In this document: positions 22,860 to 32,285 of the stretch, in pieces
How the letters are laid out: each line of letters opens with the position of its first letter
Numbering within the stretch: the first letter of the stretch is position 1
Assembly (NCBI GenBank): GCA_021846505.1
Contig: JAJZWV010000041.1
Location: 1-33,453, forward strand
Direction of reading: 5' to 3'
From: Bacillota bacterium
GTDB taxonomy: Bacteria; Bacillota; Sulfobacillia; Sulfobacillales; JAIMBI01
DNA: 33,453 nucleotides
The notes under the pieces: generated by a model
What the model was told of the DNA's origin: nothing
The model's database searches: none
What the model saw: the letters and a program-made list of their open reading frames with translations, nothing else
Made by a program: the position numbers and the translations under genes

Positions 22860-24452
22860 ATGGCGGCGGAGTCGGGCGACTGGCGTGCCCGCGATTTGAT
22901 GTGGGCCGCCACCCTCATCAGCACCGCCACAATCCTGTCCCGCCTGCTGGGGTTTTTTCGGAACTCCCTGATTGCGGCTTTCTATGGGCAAACGGCCACG
23001 GTCGACCAGTACAATGCAGCCTACGTGGTGCCGGATACGATCTATCTCCTCCTGATCGGGGGTGCCATCAGCTCGGCATTTGTCCCGGTGCTGTCGGCGT
23101 ATCTGACCCGCCATCAGCATGAAGAGGCCGCCCTCATCGTCAACAGCGCGCTGTCCCTGGTGCTGGTCGTGTTTGTGCCGCTCTTAGTGGTGGGTGAGCT
23201 CCTGGCGCCGGTGCTGGTGCGGGTGGTGGCGGTGGGGTTTATCGGCCACCCCGCCGCCATCGCCGCCACGGCCTACCTGACGCGCATCATGCTGGCAGCG
23301 GTGCTGTTCCACGCGCTGAACGGCGTGCTGGTCGGCCAGCAGTATGCCAAGAAGACGTTTTGGGCCACGGCGATCGGCCCGCTGGGCTACAACGTGGCGA
23401 TTATCGCCTGCGGCTGGCTTTGGGGCCATCAGATTGGGATTGCCGCGTTTGCCTGGGGCGTTCTGGCGGGCGCGTTCGTTAACTTTGTGGTCCAGGTGGT
23501 GGGGGTGTCCGCCTACGGCCACCGGTTTCACTGGGTGCGCGACTGGGCCCACCCGGGCTTGAAGCGCGTGGGCAAGCTCATGATTCCCGTCACCGTGGGG
23601 GTGGGGCTCGGCCAAATCAACCTGGTCCTCAACCAAACCGCGCTGGCGTCGCTGCTGCCAGTCGGCAGCATCAACGCGCTGCAGCTGGCCAGCCGCATCA
23701 TGATGACGCCGGAGAGCCTGGCGGCCTCGCTGGCGATTGCGCTCCTGCCCAGCTTGTCGGAGGTGGTCCAGCAGCGCGACTTTCAAAGCTTTCGGCGATA
23801 CTTGTCGCGCGGATTCCGCGTGGTCATGGCGCTCACCGTACCGGCCTCCGTGCTGCTCATGCTCGTGGCCTATCCCCTAGTGGCCCTGCTGTTTCTGCAC
23901 GGCCGCTTTGACCTCCACAACGCGGCCGTCACCTCCGGGGCGCTCGTGTTTTACTCGATCGGGATTGTGGCGTGGGGCGGCATCGAGGTCGTGTCCCGAG
24001 GATTTTATGCTCTGCACGACACCACCAGCCCCGTGCTGGTGTCCGCCGCCACCATCGTGGTCGGGTTTGCGCTGGACTGGTGGCTCTTGCACACGATGCA
24101 GCAGGATGGGCTGGCGCTGGCCTACTCCCTGACGGGGTTCGTGAACTTGGCGCTCTTATTTTGGGTGCTGCACTTCAAGGTGCACTATCTGGGTGGCCGC
24201 CAAATGGCGCGCACGGCCGTGCGCACGGGCATCATCACGGCCATGATGGCCGGCGGCGTACTGGTGGCCAGAATGCCGCTCTCCACCTGGCTCTTTGCGC
24301 CGAAGGTGCCGCTGGCCGAGCGCGCCGCCGCACTGCTGCTGGTCACCGCCGTGGCAGGTGCCCTGTATCTGTGGGCGGCGCGGCGGTTTCATCTGGAGGA
24401 GTGGCACTGGATCGCCAACCGCCTGTGGGGGCGCCGGCGGATGGCGTCGTAG
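22860..24452 (+). CDS. murJ: Lipid II flippase MurJ (MviN)
   Basis: The 530-residue integral membrane protein has about 14 hydrophobic helices, as expected for MurJ of the MOP superfamily, which flips the peptidoglycan precursor lipid II to the outer face of the membrane. Family hallmarks are TILSRLLGFFRNSLIAAFYG near residue 24 (with the conserved Arg of helix 1-2), AYVVPDTIYLLLIGGAISSA and FVPVLSAYLTR (the 'a-f-x-P-x-x-x-x' block). VVSRGFYALHDTTSPVLVS later in the protein matches the R-x-f-y-A-x-x-d-t-x-t-P motif. ATG 22860 is preceded by AGGGGGTGG. The gene follows the ISL3 relic closely, so its promoter may lie in the last 100 bp before it or be affected by the element. It seems to be a single-gene unit. 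Confidence 0.93.
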   Translation: MAAESGDWRARDLMWAATLISTATILSRLLGFFRNSLIAAFYGQTATVDQYNAAYVVPDTIYLLLIGGAISSAFVPVLSAYLTRHQHEEAALIVNSALSLVLVVFVPLLVVGELLAPVLVRVVAVGFIGHPAAIAATAYLTRIMLAAVLFHALNGVLVGQQYAKKTFWATAIGPLGYNVAIIACGWLWGHQIGIAAFAWGVLAGAFVNFVVQVVGVSAYGHRFHWVRDWAHPGLKRVGKLMIPVTVGVGLGQINLVLNQTALASLLPVGSINALQLASRIMMTPESLAASLAIALLPSLSEVVQQRDFQSFRRYLSRGFRVVMALTVPASVLLMLVAYPLVALLFLHGRFDLHNAAVTSGALVFYSIGIVAWGGIEVVSRGFYALHDTTSPVLVSAATIVVGFALDWWLLHTMQQDGLALAYSLTGFVNLALLFWVLHFKVHYLGGRQMARTAVRTGIITAMMAGGVLVARMPLSTWLFAPKVPLAERAAALLLVTAVAGALYLWAARRFHLEEWHWIANRLWGRRRMAS

Positions 24453-24485
24453 CGTCCCTGAGGGCTCTGGCGCGCCGGCCCCCTG

Positions 24486-24959
24486 CTACACGGACCGCTC
24501 CATCTCGTAGCGCACCGTCCGATAGCCCAGCCGCTCATACAAGTCCACCGCTTGGCGGTTGGCTGCGGTCACATACAGGCGGGCATAAGGCACCGCCGCC
24601 TCTTCCAGGTAGTCATGGGCCGCCCTCATCAGCAGCGCCCCCACCCCCTGGCCCCGATACGGCTCCGCCACGTACACTTGATCGACCGACCCAAACAATC
24701 CCTGCAGGTCCATTCGCAGCGCCACCCAAATAAACCCCACCGCGCCCTGCCCGCTGTCGGCCACCATGATGCGGTGCTCGTAGGGGCGGCGCGCCGCCTG
24801 CCGGATGCGCACGGCCTGCTCCGCCCGAAACTCCGCCGACGACTGGAAGCGTGGGAAGTTCAGCTCGTACAAGTCACCCTGACTGTCCAGCACCATGCGA
24901 AAATCGGTGCTCGCGCGATAGGGGCGCACCACCACCCCCGGTGACAACGCCTCGGCCAT
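24486..24959 (-). CDS. GNAT family N-acetyltransferase
   Basis: The 157-residue protein has the GNAT fold that transfers an acetyl group from acetyl-CoA to an amine. The core is VDQVYVAEPYRGQGVGALLM (residues about 91-110): strand beta-4 and the CoA pyrophosphate-binding motif R-G-Q-G-V-G. A later LYVTAANRQAVDLYERLGYR is motif B ('N-x-x-A-x-x-L-Y-x-x-x-G-F/Y'). VGFIWVALR precedes these as the central strand. The substrate is unknown; it could be a protein N-terminus, an antibiotic or a small amine. ATG 24959 is preceded by GGGGGTGG. It is convergent with murJ, 33 bp apart. Upstream lies the terminator of the NCS1 permease, so it is probably transcribed from its own short promoter. Confidence 0.88.
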   Translation of the reverse strand: MAEALSPGVVVRPYRASTDFRMVLDSQGDLYELNFPRFQSSAEFRAEQAVRIRQAARRPYEHRIMVADSGQGAVGFIWVALRMDLQGLFGSVDQVYVAEPYRGQGVGALLMRAAHDYLEEAAVPYARLYVTAANRQAVDLYERLGYRTVRYEMERSV

Positions 24960-25007
24960 CTGTCCACCCCCGCATCAATCCCCATTCGCTCGTGCCCCAA
25001 AACACAA

Positions 25008-25053
25008 CACAATGGAAGAGCCGGAGCGCTCGGCGCTCGGCTCTTCCATTGTG
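25008..25053 (-). terminator. Strong intrinsic terminator after the NCS1 permease
   Basis: A long inverted repeat has arms at 25008-25029 and 25033-25053: about 21 bp with one bulged base and a 3-nt loop. On the minus strand it is followed by TTGTGTTTTGG, a T-rich tail, so it fits a Rho-independent terminator for the permease gene that ends about 50 bp upstream. The arms are unusually long and keep an A/T-rich base (CACAATGGAAGAG). Confidence 0.8.
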
Positions 25054-25103
25054 CTACAGGCGGTGCCGAGGCTCCAGCCCCTGGGGACACAATCCCGCCA
25101 GGC

Positions 25104-26492
25104 TTAGCCTGCGGCGGGGATTTCCGCGGCCGCCGCGCGGCGGCCCCAGATCCAGTACACCGCACCCGCCACGATGAAGCTCACATAGTAGGACAAGTCA
25201 CCCAGCTGGGGATTGTGCAGGGCAATCACGCCCGTGTAGAGGCTTTGGTTGAAAAACGGCACGGAGGCCGCCACCCCAATGAGCCACGCCCACAGTCCCG
25301 GCTTCAGCACGCGCCGCGGGTCATACAGGTGATCGACCTCATAGCGCCCGCGGTGCAGGGCGAAGTAGTCGACCAGCACGACGGCCACCCAAGGCGCAAT
25401 CCAATACGCCAGGAGAAACAGGAAGTTTTCGTAGTTGAGATAGTAGGCGGTGTGCCCCAGCCATGCCACCACCGCGCCCGCCAGGCCCACCAGCACGGCC
25501 GCCATCCACCGCTTGAGGGGCACCTTCACCACCAGCGACGACAGGGAGCTCGAGTAGATGTTCAGCACGTTGGCGGTGATGGTCCCCAGTGCCACCGCGA
25601 TCAGGGCCACCACCACCAGCCAGTGCGGAGACATCCCGTTCAGGATGCCCACCGGATTGGCGCCCGCAGCGGCTTTGGGAAACTCAGACGCCAGTGCCAC
25701 GCCCACCAGCTCCAGCCACAGCGAGGCGATGAAGTTGGCGCTGCCCGCCAAGCCGGCTACCCGGCGCGGGCGCGTGCTGCGGGGCAGGTACCGCGTGTAG
25801 TCCGACGCAAACGCGGTCCACCCCAAGATGTAGGAAAACGCCAGGCCCACGGCCTCAATCAGGCCGCCACTGACCCCCTCAAAACCCAGCGGCGCCTTCG
25901 CGTTGAACGCTGCCGCGTAGGGCGCGTGGGCAAACGCGAACAGCGATACGCCCAAAAACACCACCGTCAGGACGCCCACCAGCCACCGCTCCAGCGCATG
26001 AATCATGTTGTGGCCGTAGACGGCCACCACCACTTGGATGGCCACCATGACCCCCAGCCCCAGCAAAAACGTCATGCCGGTGAGCTCCACCAAAGCAAAC
26101 ACACCCAGCACCGTGTTGACGGCAAACCACATGACCCCGGCAATGGTGTTGAGCCCGCCGGGCACAAAGTTGCCGAAAAAGCCAAACGCCGAGCGTGACT
26201 GCACCATCTGCGGCACGCCCAGGCGCGGGCCATACGTGGACATCGCCCCAATCACCAGCGCTCCCAGCAAGTTGCCAATGACCAGCCCGATGGCCGCCTC
26301 CGTGAAGTTCAGCCCAAACAGGACCACCGCCGCCGCTCCGGTCGACAGGGTGGCCAGCTCCACATTGGCACCGAACCACAGGCTGAACACCGACCCCGGG
26401 TGCCCATGGCGCTCCGCATCTTGCACCCGCTCGATGCCCTTGGGCTCCACCTTGACCACTTCGTCGCGATACTCCAACTGCTCCGTCGCCAC
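25104..26492 (-). CDS. NCS1-family nucleobase/allantoin-type permease
   Basis: The product is a 12-helix nucleobase:cation symporter-1 (PurR-transporter, PF02133-type) permease importing purines, pyrimidines, allantoin, hydantoin or thiamine-like compounds with H+ or Na+. Hallmarks are SVFSLWFGANVELATLSTGA in helix 1, GPRLGVPQMVQSRSAFGFFG (the conserved loop before helix 3), GVMWFAVNTVLGV and ASDYTRYLPR in the middle, and FLLAYWIAPWVAVVLVDYFA near the end. The start is taken as GTG 26492 because AAAGGAGGAGG lies just upstream, giving 462 residues. The frame is open further 5' (to 26582), but that sequence is Arg/Ser-rich and unlike the family. A strong terminator follows. No purine riboswitch was recognised in the leader. 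Confidence 0.9.
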   Translation of the reverse strand: MATEQLEYRDEVVKVEPKGIERVQDAERHGHPGSVFSLWFGANVELATLSTGAAAVVLFGLNFTEAAIGLVIGNLLGALVIGAMSTYGPRLGVPQMVQSRSAFGFFGNFVPGGLNTIAGVMWFAVNTVLGVFALVELTGMTFLLGLGVMVAIQVVVAVYGHNMIHALERWLVGVLTVVFLGVSLFAFAHAPYAAAFNAKAPLGFEGVSGGLIEAVGLAFSYILGWTAFASDYTRYLPRSTRPRRVAGLAGSANFIASLWLELVGVALASEFPKAAAGANPVGILNGMSPHWLVVVALIAVALGTITANVLNIYSSSLSSLVVKVPLKRWMAAVLVGLAGAVVAWLGHTAYYLNYENFLFLLAYWIAPWVAVVLVDYFALHRGRYEVDHLYDPRRVLKPGLWAWLIGVAASVPFFNQSLYTGVIALHNPQLGDLSYYVSFIVAGAVYWIWGRRAAAAEIPAAG

Positions 26493-27844
26493 CGGCCGCC
26501 TCCTCCTTTGGCTCTGCGTCGTATTGCTGCGATGACTAATGGGGCTCCGCGTGGGCGAATCACAATCTCCAGGCATCAGCACGATGTCAGATGGATGTCG
26601 AACAATCCAAGGACATGATGCCGTTTTTGTTCGGATCCGTCAATCGGAAGAAGTCCGTTTTCGTCCGAGTTTCCTCTGCCGGCAGGCGGTGCTCACCAGA
26701 TCCAGGCCCGAGCCCGGCGCTCCCGTTGCAGAGGAATCCGTCGCTCCGCCACGCATCTTCCTGTCGCCAAGCAGCGAAGGGTCCCGCGGCCGCATCCGCC
26801 ACAGCGGGAAGACCAACATGACAAGGCGTGTCGGCCCGTTTCAGCTGCCTACCCCACCGGCCCGCGGGCCGGTGCGTTCAGCCTCGCCATCGCGTGGGTG
26901 CCGCCAAACCTCGCGGGCGGCTTCCGGCACTGCCCATGTCCACGCGACTCGGTGTACCTGGGCCCTTTCCATCCGCCATGGGCTGTGCGGCTATCGGCCG
27001 GGGTCGCTCCTCGCTAATGCGGAAGGGTGGTCGCGGCGTTGGCCCCGCACCATCATCCCCCGAGCGGCGCTCATGGGACTCAGGCTGGTGGTCCGCACCA
27101 CTGGGCAAGGGTTTTGGCTGGGCGCCGCCATCATGCTGCCGTGGCCTGGCGCCGTGGAAGGGCAATACTGGGTTTCTGCCGCGTCGGGCAGTGTGCTGAG
27201 CCTCTCCTGGGCTGTGGCGCCGGCTGCTCGGGGGCCTAGGTGGCGCTGGCCCAAAACGGCAAGCATCCCGTGGCGTCCTGGGCCGCTTTTTACACCGAGG
27301 CGGCGATCGTCATCCAACGGGGGGCGAAGCTGTGGGGCCACGTGGTGTGGCAGGGTTTCGGCCAGTCGCTGTCGCATGCCGGGATGGGGCCGCGCGGTGG
27401 GTCGCCGTGGGGACCGCCAGGTGCCGCGCCTCATCCTGGACGCCCTGCGCGCTCATCACATTGACCGGGGCGTCCTGCCGCTGCTCACCTCGGTGCTGAG
27501 CTGGGTGCCCACGATTCCCTGCGGGGACCGCCTGCACTCCCCGGCCTCGTTCGGCCCCGCGCTCTCGGTCATGCGGGACGGCGGGCCCCCATCAGCGCCA
27601 GCGTCATCGCCGCTAATCCTATTGTCTCCCAGGCGATTGGGACCAGCGGGGCGCGTCCCCCTATGGCCCGATTCCTATCTGGTCGAGGTCCGCGGGGTGC
27701 CGCGCTTGATGCGGTCCGCACCACCCGAGTACGACGCGAACAGATTGTGGCATTATCTCGCGCCCCGGCGGCCCGGACGAAGCTGCCCGGCCTCAGGAAA
27801 ATCGAGTACACTTCTTCCATCATGAGTGAGAGGGTGGCCGCCCG
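26493..27844. other. 1.35-kb stretch without a recognised intact gene
   Basis: Between the permease start and the mutase start several frames stay open (the longest, plus strand 26539-27825, is 428 codons), but none reads like a real protein throughout. The composition is rich in Arg, Ser, Trp and Pro, and protein-like segments switch frame. Examples are WLGAAIMLPWPGAVEGQYWV near 27120, SWAAFYTEAAIVIQRGAKLW near 27270 in another frame, and LILDALRAHHIDRGVLPLLT near 27430. This suggests a decayed gene or genes, possibly membrane-associated, that could not be assigned to a family. Promoters of the divergent permease and mutase genes must lie at its two ends. Confidence 0.45.
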
Positions 27845-29227
27845 ATGAACCCCAGTGTGTTTCGCGAGTATGACATCCGCGGAGTCGCCGGGACCGACAT
27901 GACCCCGGCCGATGCCCGGCGATTGGCGCAGGCGTTTGCGACGTACGTCCGCCAGCAGAATGCCACCCACAAGGAGTGCGTGCTGGGCTATGACACCCGC
28001 GCCTCGTCCCCGGCGTTCCGCGATGCCGTAGCCGAGGGGTTGATGGCCAGCGGCTTCAACGTGATTGACATCGGGCAGGTGGTCACCCCCATTTTCTATT
28101 GGGCGCGCCTGCACTACTCCTGCGACGCCGGCATCATGATTACCGCCAGCCACAACCCAGCGGAGTACAACGGCTTCAAGCTGGCCCTGGGCCCCTCCAC
28201 GCTGTACGGCGAAGACATCCAGCGGGTGCGCCGGGTAATGGACCAGGGCCAGTTTCAATCCGGCGCCGGCCGGCTGGTCAAGCAAGATCCCGTGCCGGCC
28301 TATCTCGCGATGCTGCGCGAGAAAATCAAGCTGGGCTCGCGCCCCCTCAAAGTGGTGGTGGACGCGGGCAACGGCACCGCCGCCCTGTTTGCCGAAGATG
28401 TGATGCGGGGCTTTGGGGTCGAGACGGTGCCGCTGTTTTGCACGCCGGACCCGACGTTTCCCCACCACCACCCGGACCCGGTGGTGGCCAAGAACCTGCA
28501 GGATCTCATTCGCACCGTGAAGGCGGAGCAGGCTGACATAGGGATTGCCTTTGACGGCGACGGCGACCGCATCGGCGTTGTGGACGAGGCGGGCCGCATC
28601 GTGTGGGGCGATCGCCTCATGATCCTCTACTGGCGGGAAATCATGCAGCGCCACCCCGGTGCGCGCGCCATCGTGGAGGTCAAGTGCTCCGAAAGCTTGG
28701 TCGACGAGCTGAAGCGGCTGGGCGCGCGGCCGGAGTTTTACAAAACCGGCCACTCCCTCATCAAGGCCCGCATGCGGGAGCTGGGGGCCGTGTTCACCGG
28801 CGAGATGTCCGGCCACATGTTTTTCGCCGACGAATACTACGGATTTGACGACGCCTTTTATGCCGCCGGCCGCATCCTGCGCATTTTGTCCAGCGCCGAG
28901 GGCCCGCTGTCCGCTATGTGGGACGGGGTGCCTGAGCGGCCCAGCACCCCCGAGGTGCGCGTGGATTGCCCCGACGACAAGAAGTTTCAGGTCGTGGCGG
29001 CCCTCACGGACGCGTTCCGCCAGCGCTATCCGGTCATCGATGTGGACGGGGTGCGCATTCAGCACCCTCACGGCTGGGGGCTGGTGCGTGCCTCCAACAC
29101 CCAGCCGGCGCTGGTGGTGCGCGCCGAGGCTGACACCGCCGACCATCTGGCCGCGCTGACCCGCGAGATGGATGAAGCGCTGGCGCGCTTCCCCTACCTG
29201 CCCGCCGCCGATTGGAGCGGTGGATAG
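27845..29227 (+). CDS. Phosphomannomutase/phosphoglucomutase (alpha-D-phosphohexomutase)
   Basis: The 460-residue protein is an AlgC/ManB-type bifunctional mutase that interconverts hexose-6-phosphate and hexose-1-phosphate and feeds nucleotide sugars to cell-envelope and exopolysaccharide synthesis. Four family sites are present. FREYDIRGVAG is at the N-terminus. The phosphoserine loop GIMITASHNPAEYNGFK has catalytic Ser102, and the Mg2+ loop FDGDGDRIG spans residues 236-244. The sugar-binding loop GEMSGHMFF covers 319-327, and the phosphate-binding RASNTQPAL lies near the C-terminus. ATG 27845 has a GAGAGGGTGG ribosome binding site. It is an isolated gene between two apparently decayed stretches. 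It could serve the glycosyltransferases elsewhere in the window; that link is only inferred from function. Confidence 0.94.
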   Translation: MNPSVFREYDIRGVAGTDMTPADARRLAQAFATYVRQQNATHKECVLGYDTRASSPAFRDAVAEGLMASGFNVIDIGQVVTPIFYWARLHYSCDAGIMITASHNPAEYNGFKLALGPSTLYGEDIQRVRRVMDQGQFQSGAGRLVKQDPVPAYLAMLREKIKLGSRPLKVVVDAGNGTAALFAEDVMRGFGVETVPLFCTPDPTFPHHHPDPVVAKNLQDLIRTVKAEQADIGIAFDGDGDRIGVVDEAGRIVWGDRLMILYWREIMQRHPGARAIVEVKCSESLVDELKRLGARPEFYKTGHSLIKARMRELGAVFTGEMSGHMFFADEYYGFDDAFYAAGRILRILSSAEGPLSAMWDGVPERPSTPEVRVDCPDDKKFQVVAALTDAFRQRYPVIDVDGVRIQHPHGWGLVRASNTQPALVVRAEADTADHLAALTREMDEALARFPYLPAADWSGG

Positions 29228-30770
29228 CCGCGCTGCCCCACAGCGGCTGGCCGCAGAGGCCGGGTTCTCCCGGCTGCTTGGGCTGTCGGGCGGGTTCGAA
29301 GCCACGAAGCTCCTGTGACTTGTGGGCGGGCCGCTTTGGATGTACCAGGTGTCCCACCCGGCAGCCGATGTTGCCCTGGTTCCGCGCGCCGCCATGGGCG
29401 CGGCGGCCATTCTCGCCTGGACCTGTTTGCTGTGCAGTGACTTTCGCCCCGCGTCGCTCGCCCGCAGCGCTCTGACCAACCGGCTCTGTCAGCATCGGCA
29501 GGGGGATATCGACAGTTGGCCGCTATGGCCCTCAGGCTGGCGAGCGACCCATGTGGCACCCACTCGCACGCGCACCACGGAGCCCTCCGCGTGTGGCTTA
29601 TCTGCGGCGCCCCTGTCTCCTATAGCCGGCATCGGCTGCTGCACCCTGCGGATGCTGTCGGCGGGCGTCCACGCCCGCGTGTTCTCTGGGTGTTTGCTGC
29701 GAGTGCGCACGCCAGCGCGCCCACCTACCCCTTCTTCATGGCGCTGCCTGGTGCCGGCAACCTCACGGCCGCGAGTGGGGTGCCCGCGCTGAACCGCCGA
29801 TGGAGCTCCTCGACGGGCTGGCCGTCCTGCTGGCCGGCGCCGGCCACTTCCTGTGGCCCCGCCGGCCGCTCATTCTCATCCTGAACCCGAAGGTGGGGGC
29901 TGCCACCCAAGTGGGTCAGCGTGTGGACCGCGTTTCAGCGGGGGCCGACAGCCGCTGGGTGGGCTGCCCCTGGGGATGCGGGCATCGGGCGGCCAATCTG
30001 GTGGCCATGGCCACACAAATTCCATATCGACTGCTGCCAGGGGGGTCCTATTGAGGGCAAACAATCGCGATGTCGGCAAGCGCTCATGAGCTGGCGGATG
30101 TCGATCCCTGCTTCTCGTGGGTCGGGGCGGATTCGCCACGGATGTTCGTGATGGAGGGAGAGGCGCGGCGATTACTGCGCAGCGGCTGTGGCGGTGGGCC
30201 CGAGCCACCACCTGGCACCGCATCGCGGCCAGCGCGGCGGCGCTGGCGGAGCGACCGCCCTCCTGGCGTGCGGCTGACGGCCGTCATCTTGCCGGTGAGG
30301 CACCATGGGTATGGGGAAAGCCTGATGGTGCGGCCCGGCCCGCTTCACCGCCTGCCTCTGCCGCTGGTGCTTCTGCCCGGCAGCCGCAACAGTACGTGGC
30401 GGGGCTGGAGATGCAGATGACGCGGCCCGAGGATGGGGCGATATGGGGCCTGGACATCACCTGCTGGTGGCGCGGAGTGCTGTCTCACGAGTTCCTGCCT
30501 CGCTCTCGGGTTGACTGCGTGCGGCAAGATGCTTGGGGCACGGCGATGGAGCGTGCCTGGGTGCCCTTGACCTGGCCCGCCCCATCGCCGATGCCCACGA
30601 TGCACCGGGTCAAATCAGGGAGCTAGCCCACCGGGACCCGGCACGGTCCGCGCGAGGGGAACTGACTCTTTCTTCGGATCCGTGCGCCCGCCAGACGCCT
30701 CGCACCCGCCGAGTCGCTCTCCCAATATTGGCAAAGCAGGATCCGCTTGAGGCATGGCGAATAGCGCGGC
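29228..30770. other. 1.54-kb stretch with decayed coding fragments
   Basis: No intact gene was recognised. Protein-like fragments switch frame on the plus strand. LLDGLAVLLAGAGHFLWPRR followed by PLILILNPKVGA lies near 29800. ANLVAMATQIPYRLLPGGSY ends near 30054. Around 30410-30590 come YVAGLEMQMTRPEDGAIWGL and DITCWWRGVLSHEF. Their order just upstream of a VirD4/TraG-like gene suggests remains of conjugation genes (for example a VirB-like membrane protein and ATPase), but no family could be confirmed. A hairpin near 29259-29274 belongs to the upstream mutase. Confidence 0.45.
29259..29274 (+). terminator. Hairpin downstream of the phosphohexomutase
   Basis: GCCGGG (29259-29264) pairs with CCCGGC (29269-29274) around TTCT, about 30 nt past the stop codon. 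The tail TGCTTGGGCTG is only mildly T-rich, so it is a possible weak terminator. Confidence 0.4.
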
Positions 30771-32285
30771 ATGAGCACGAATAGCCAAGAGCGGCGCCCC
30801 GGCGCCGCGGGCAGTCCGCTGGCTGGCCGCTGGCGCTGGCTGCTGCATCCCGGATGGCGCGCGGTGAGTGTGGGGTTGGGCGCCTTTGCCGGTTTGGTGT
30901 CTCTGGCCGCAGGGGGCTGGCAGGTGTTTCACCCCGCCGTACCCGCCCCGTGGCACTGGGGCACCGCGCTGGCGCTGACGCTGCTGGTGGCGGCGCTGGC
31001 CCGGGGCTCCCCCTATGCCCTGCCGGTGCTGTTGGTGTGGTGGCCACTGTGGCCGCCCGGCGGGCTCATCGTGCTGGCGGCCGCCGGCTTGCTGGTCGGG
31101 CGCGCTCGGGTGCCGCGGTCGGGGCGCGGCGTGGTGCTGGGGAGCACGGTATGGGGGCGAGCCCTTTGGCTGGGGGAGGCCGACCGCCTCATGCACCTCC
31201 ACGTGCTGGGACCTACGGGCAGCGGCAAGTCGACCACCGTCTTGGCTCCCTTAATGCGCCAGGACGCGGTGGCGGGCGTGTCCTTCACCCTGATTGAGCC
31301 GAAAGGCGACTTGGCCGATGCCGTGCGCCGCCAGCTGCTGCAGGCGCGGCGTGCGGTCATTCCCTTTAACCCCACCGATGCCGCCGTGCCCCATTTGAAC
31401 CCCCTGGCTGGCCCGCCGGCGGCGGCCGCCGAGGGGCTGGCGCTGGCGCTGGATCAGCTGGAGCCCGGCACGCCCTCCTTCTACCGGACGGTGTCGCGAG
31501 TGCTGCTGGTTCAGGCCGTGCAGGCGGTCACCACGGCGCTGGGCGCCGATGCCGACTTGCCCGCCGTGCTGCGCTTTCTCCGCAGCGACGGCTTTCGCAC
31601 CGAAGTGCTGTCACAGCACCAGGACCCAGAAGTGGCGGCCTATTTTCGGCAGGAGTGGGGTGGCGTGGGCCGCGGCCGCCAGCAGGAGTGGCAGATGGGC
31701 TTGGTCAACCGCCTCCGCAGCTTCCTGCTGCATCCGGGGGTGCGCCGTGCCCTCACCCCGCCCTATGACTTCACCATCGATGACGTGTGGCAGGGCCAGT
31801 CGCTGGTGGCCGCCTTGCCGCTGGGGGAACTTGGCCTCGGCGCGCGCGCCACCGGGGCGCTCCTGTGGCATCTGCTGGTGCAAAGCGCCCTTCGCCATGG
31901 CCCCCAGCCTCGGCTCTGCCACGCCCTGTACCTGGACGAATTTCACCAGTACGTGGCGCCCGACCTGTCGGATGTGCTGGCCATGGTGCGCGGCTATGGC
32001 CTAGCGGTGGTGCTGGCCCACCAGGATATGGGGCAGCTGACCCCCACGCTGCAGCAGGCGGTGGAAGCCAATGCCCGCACGCGCATTCTCTTGGCGGGCA
32101 CAGCGGCCGAGGATATCGCCCGCTTCAGCCGCGCCGCCGCCCCCCATCCCCTGGCCAGCCCTCGCTATGCGGTGCGCGGCCGGGCCACGGTGCTGCTGAC
32201 CCGCCGGGGCCGCCTCCTGCGGCCCGCTGCGGCGCGCCTCCCCGCTCCCCGCGCCGCCGCCCCTCTGCCGCTGTGGACGCCATGA
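30771..32285 (+). CDS. VirD4/TraG-like type IV coupling ATPase
   Basis: The 504-residue protein has two or three N-terminal membrane helices (residues about 30-110) and a cytoplasmic RecA-like ATPase domain. The Walker A motif GPTGSGKST is at 147-155, then FTLIEPKGDLADAVRRQLLQ and IPFNPTDAAVPHLNPLAG. The Walker B motif is LYLDEFHQYV with Asp389-Glu390. MVRGYGLAVVLAHQDMGQL and ARTRILLAGTAAEDIARFSR complete the TraG/TraD/VirD4 C-terminal core. These proteins couple relaxase-DNA complexes to a type IV secretion channel during conjugation. The protein is shorter than many VirD4 proteins, as in Gram-positive TcpA/TraG variants. ATG 30771 has a weak ribosome binding site (GAGG). The stop overlaps the next start (ATGA), indicating coupled expression with a replication-relaxation-like gene. 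Confidence 0.82.
   Translation: MSTNSQERRPGAAGSPLAGRWRWLLHPGWRAVSVGLGAFAGLVSLAAGGWQVFHPAVPAPWHWGTALALTLLVAALARGSPYALPVLLVWWPLWPPGGLIVLAAAGLLVGRARVPRSGRGVVLGSTVWGRALWLGEADRLMHLHVLGPTGSGKSTTVLAPLMRQDAVAGVSFTLIEPKGDLADAVRRQLLQARRAVIPFNPTDAAVPHLNPLAGPPAAAAEGLALALDQLEPGTPSFYRTVSRVLLVQAVQAVTTALGADADLPAVLRFLRSDGFRTEVLSQHQDPEVAAYFRQEWGGVGRGRQQEWQMGLVNRLRSFLLHPGVRRALTPPYDFTIDDVWQGQSLVAALPLGELGLGARATGALLWHLLVQSALRHGPQPRLCHALYLDEFHQYVAPDLSDVLAMVRGYGLAVVLAHQDMGQLTPTLQQAVEANARTRILLAGTAAEDIARFSRAAAPHPLASPRYAVRGRATVLLTRRGRLLRPAAARLPAPRAAAPLPLWTP

Noticed and set aside
29285-29325. GGGTTCGAAGCC, resembling a tRNA T-loop
   Set aside because: The flanking bases do not form a T stem or an acceptor stem, and no anticodon arm is found.
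27569-29479. 636-codon minus-strand ORF over the mutase
   Set aside because: Antisense shadow of the phosphohexomutase; rich in His/Gly/Arg with no motifs.
31787-32281. 5' extension of the replication-relaxation-like frame
   Set aside because: It overlaps the coupling ATPase in another frame; the ATG at 32282 with ATGA overlap is the sensible start.
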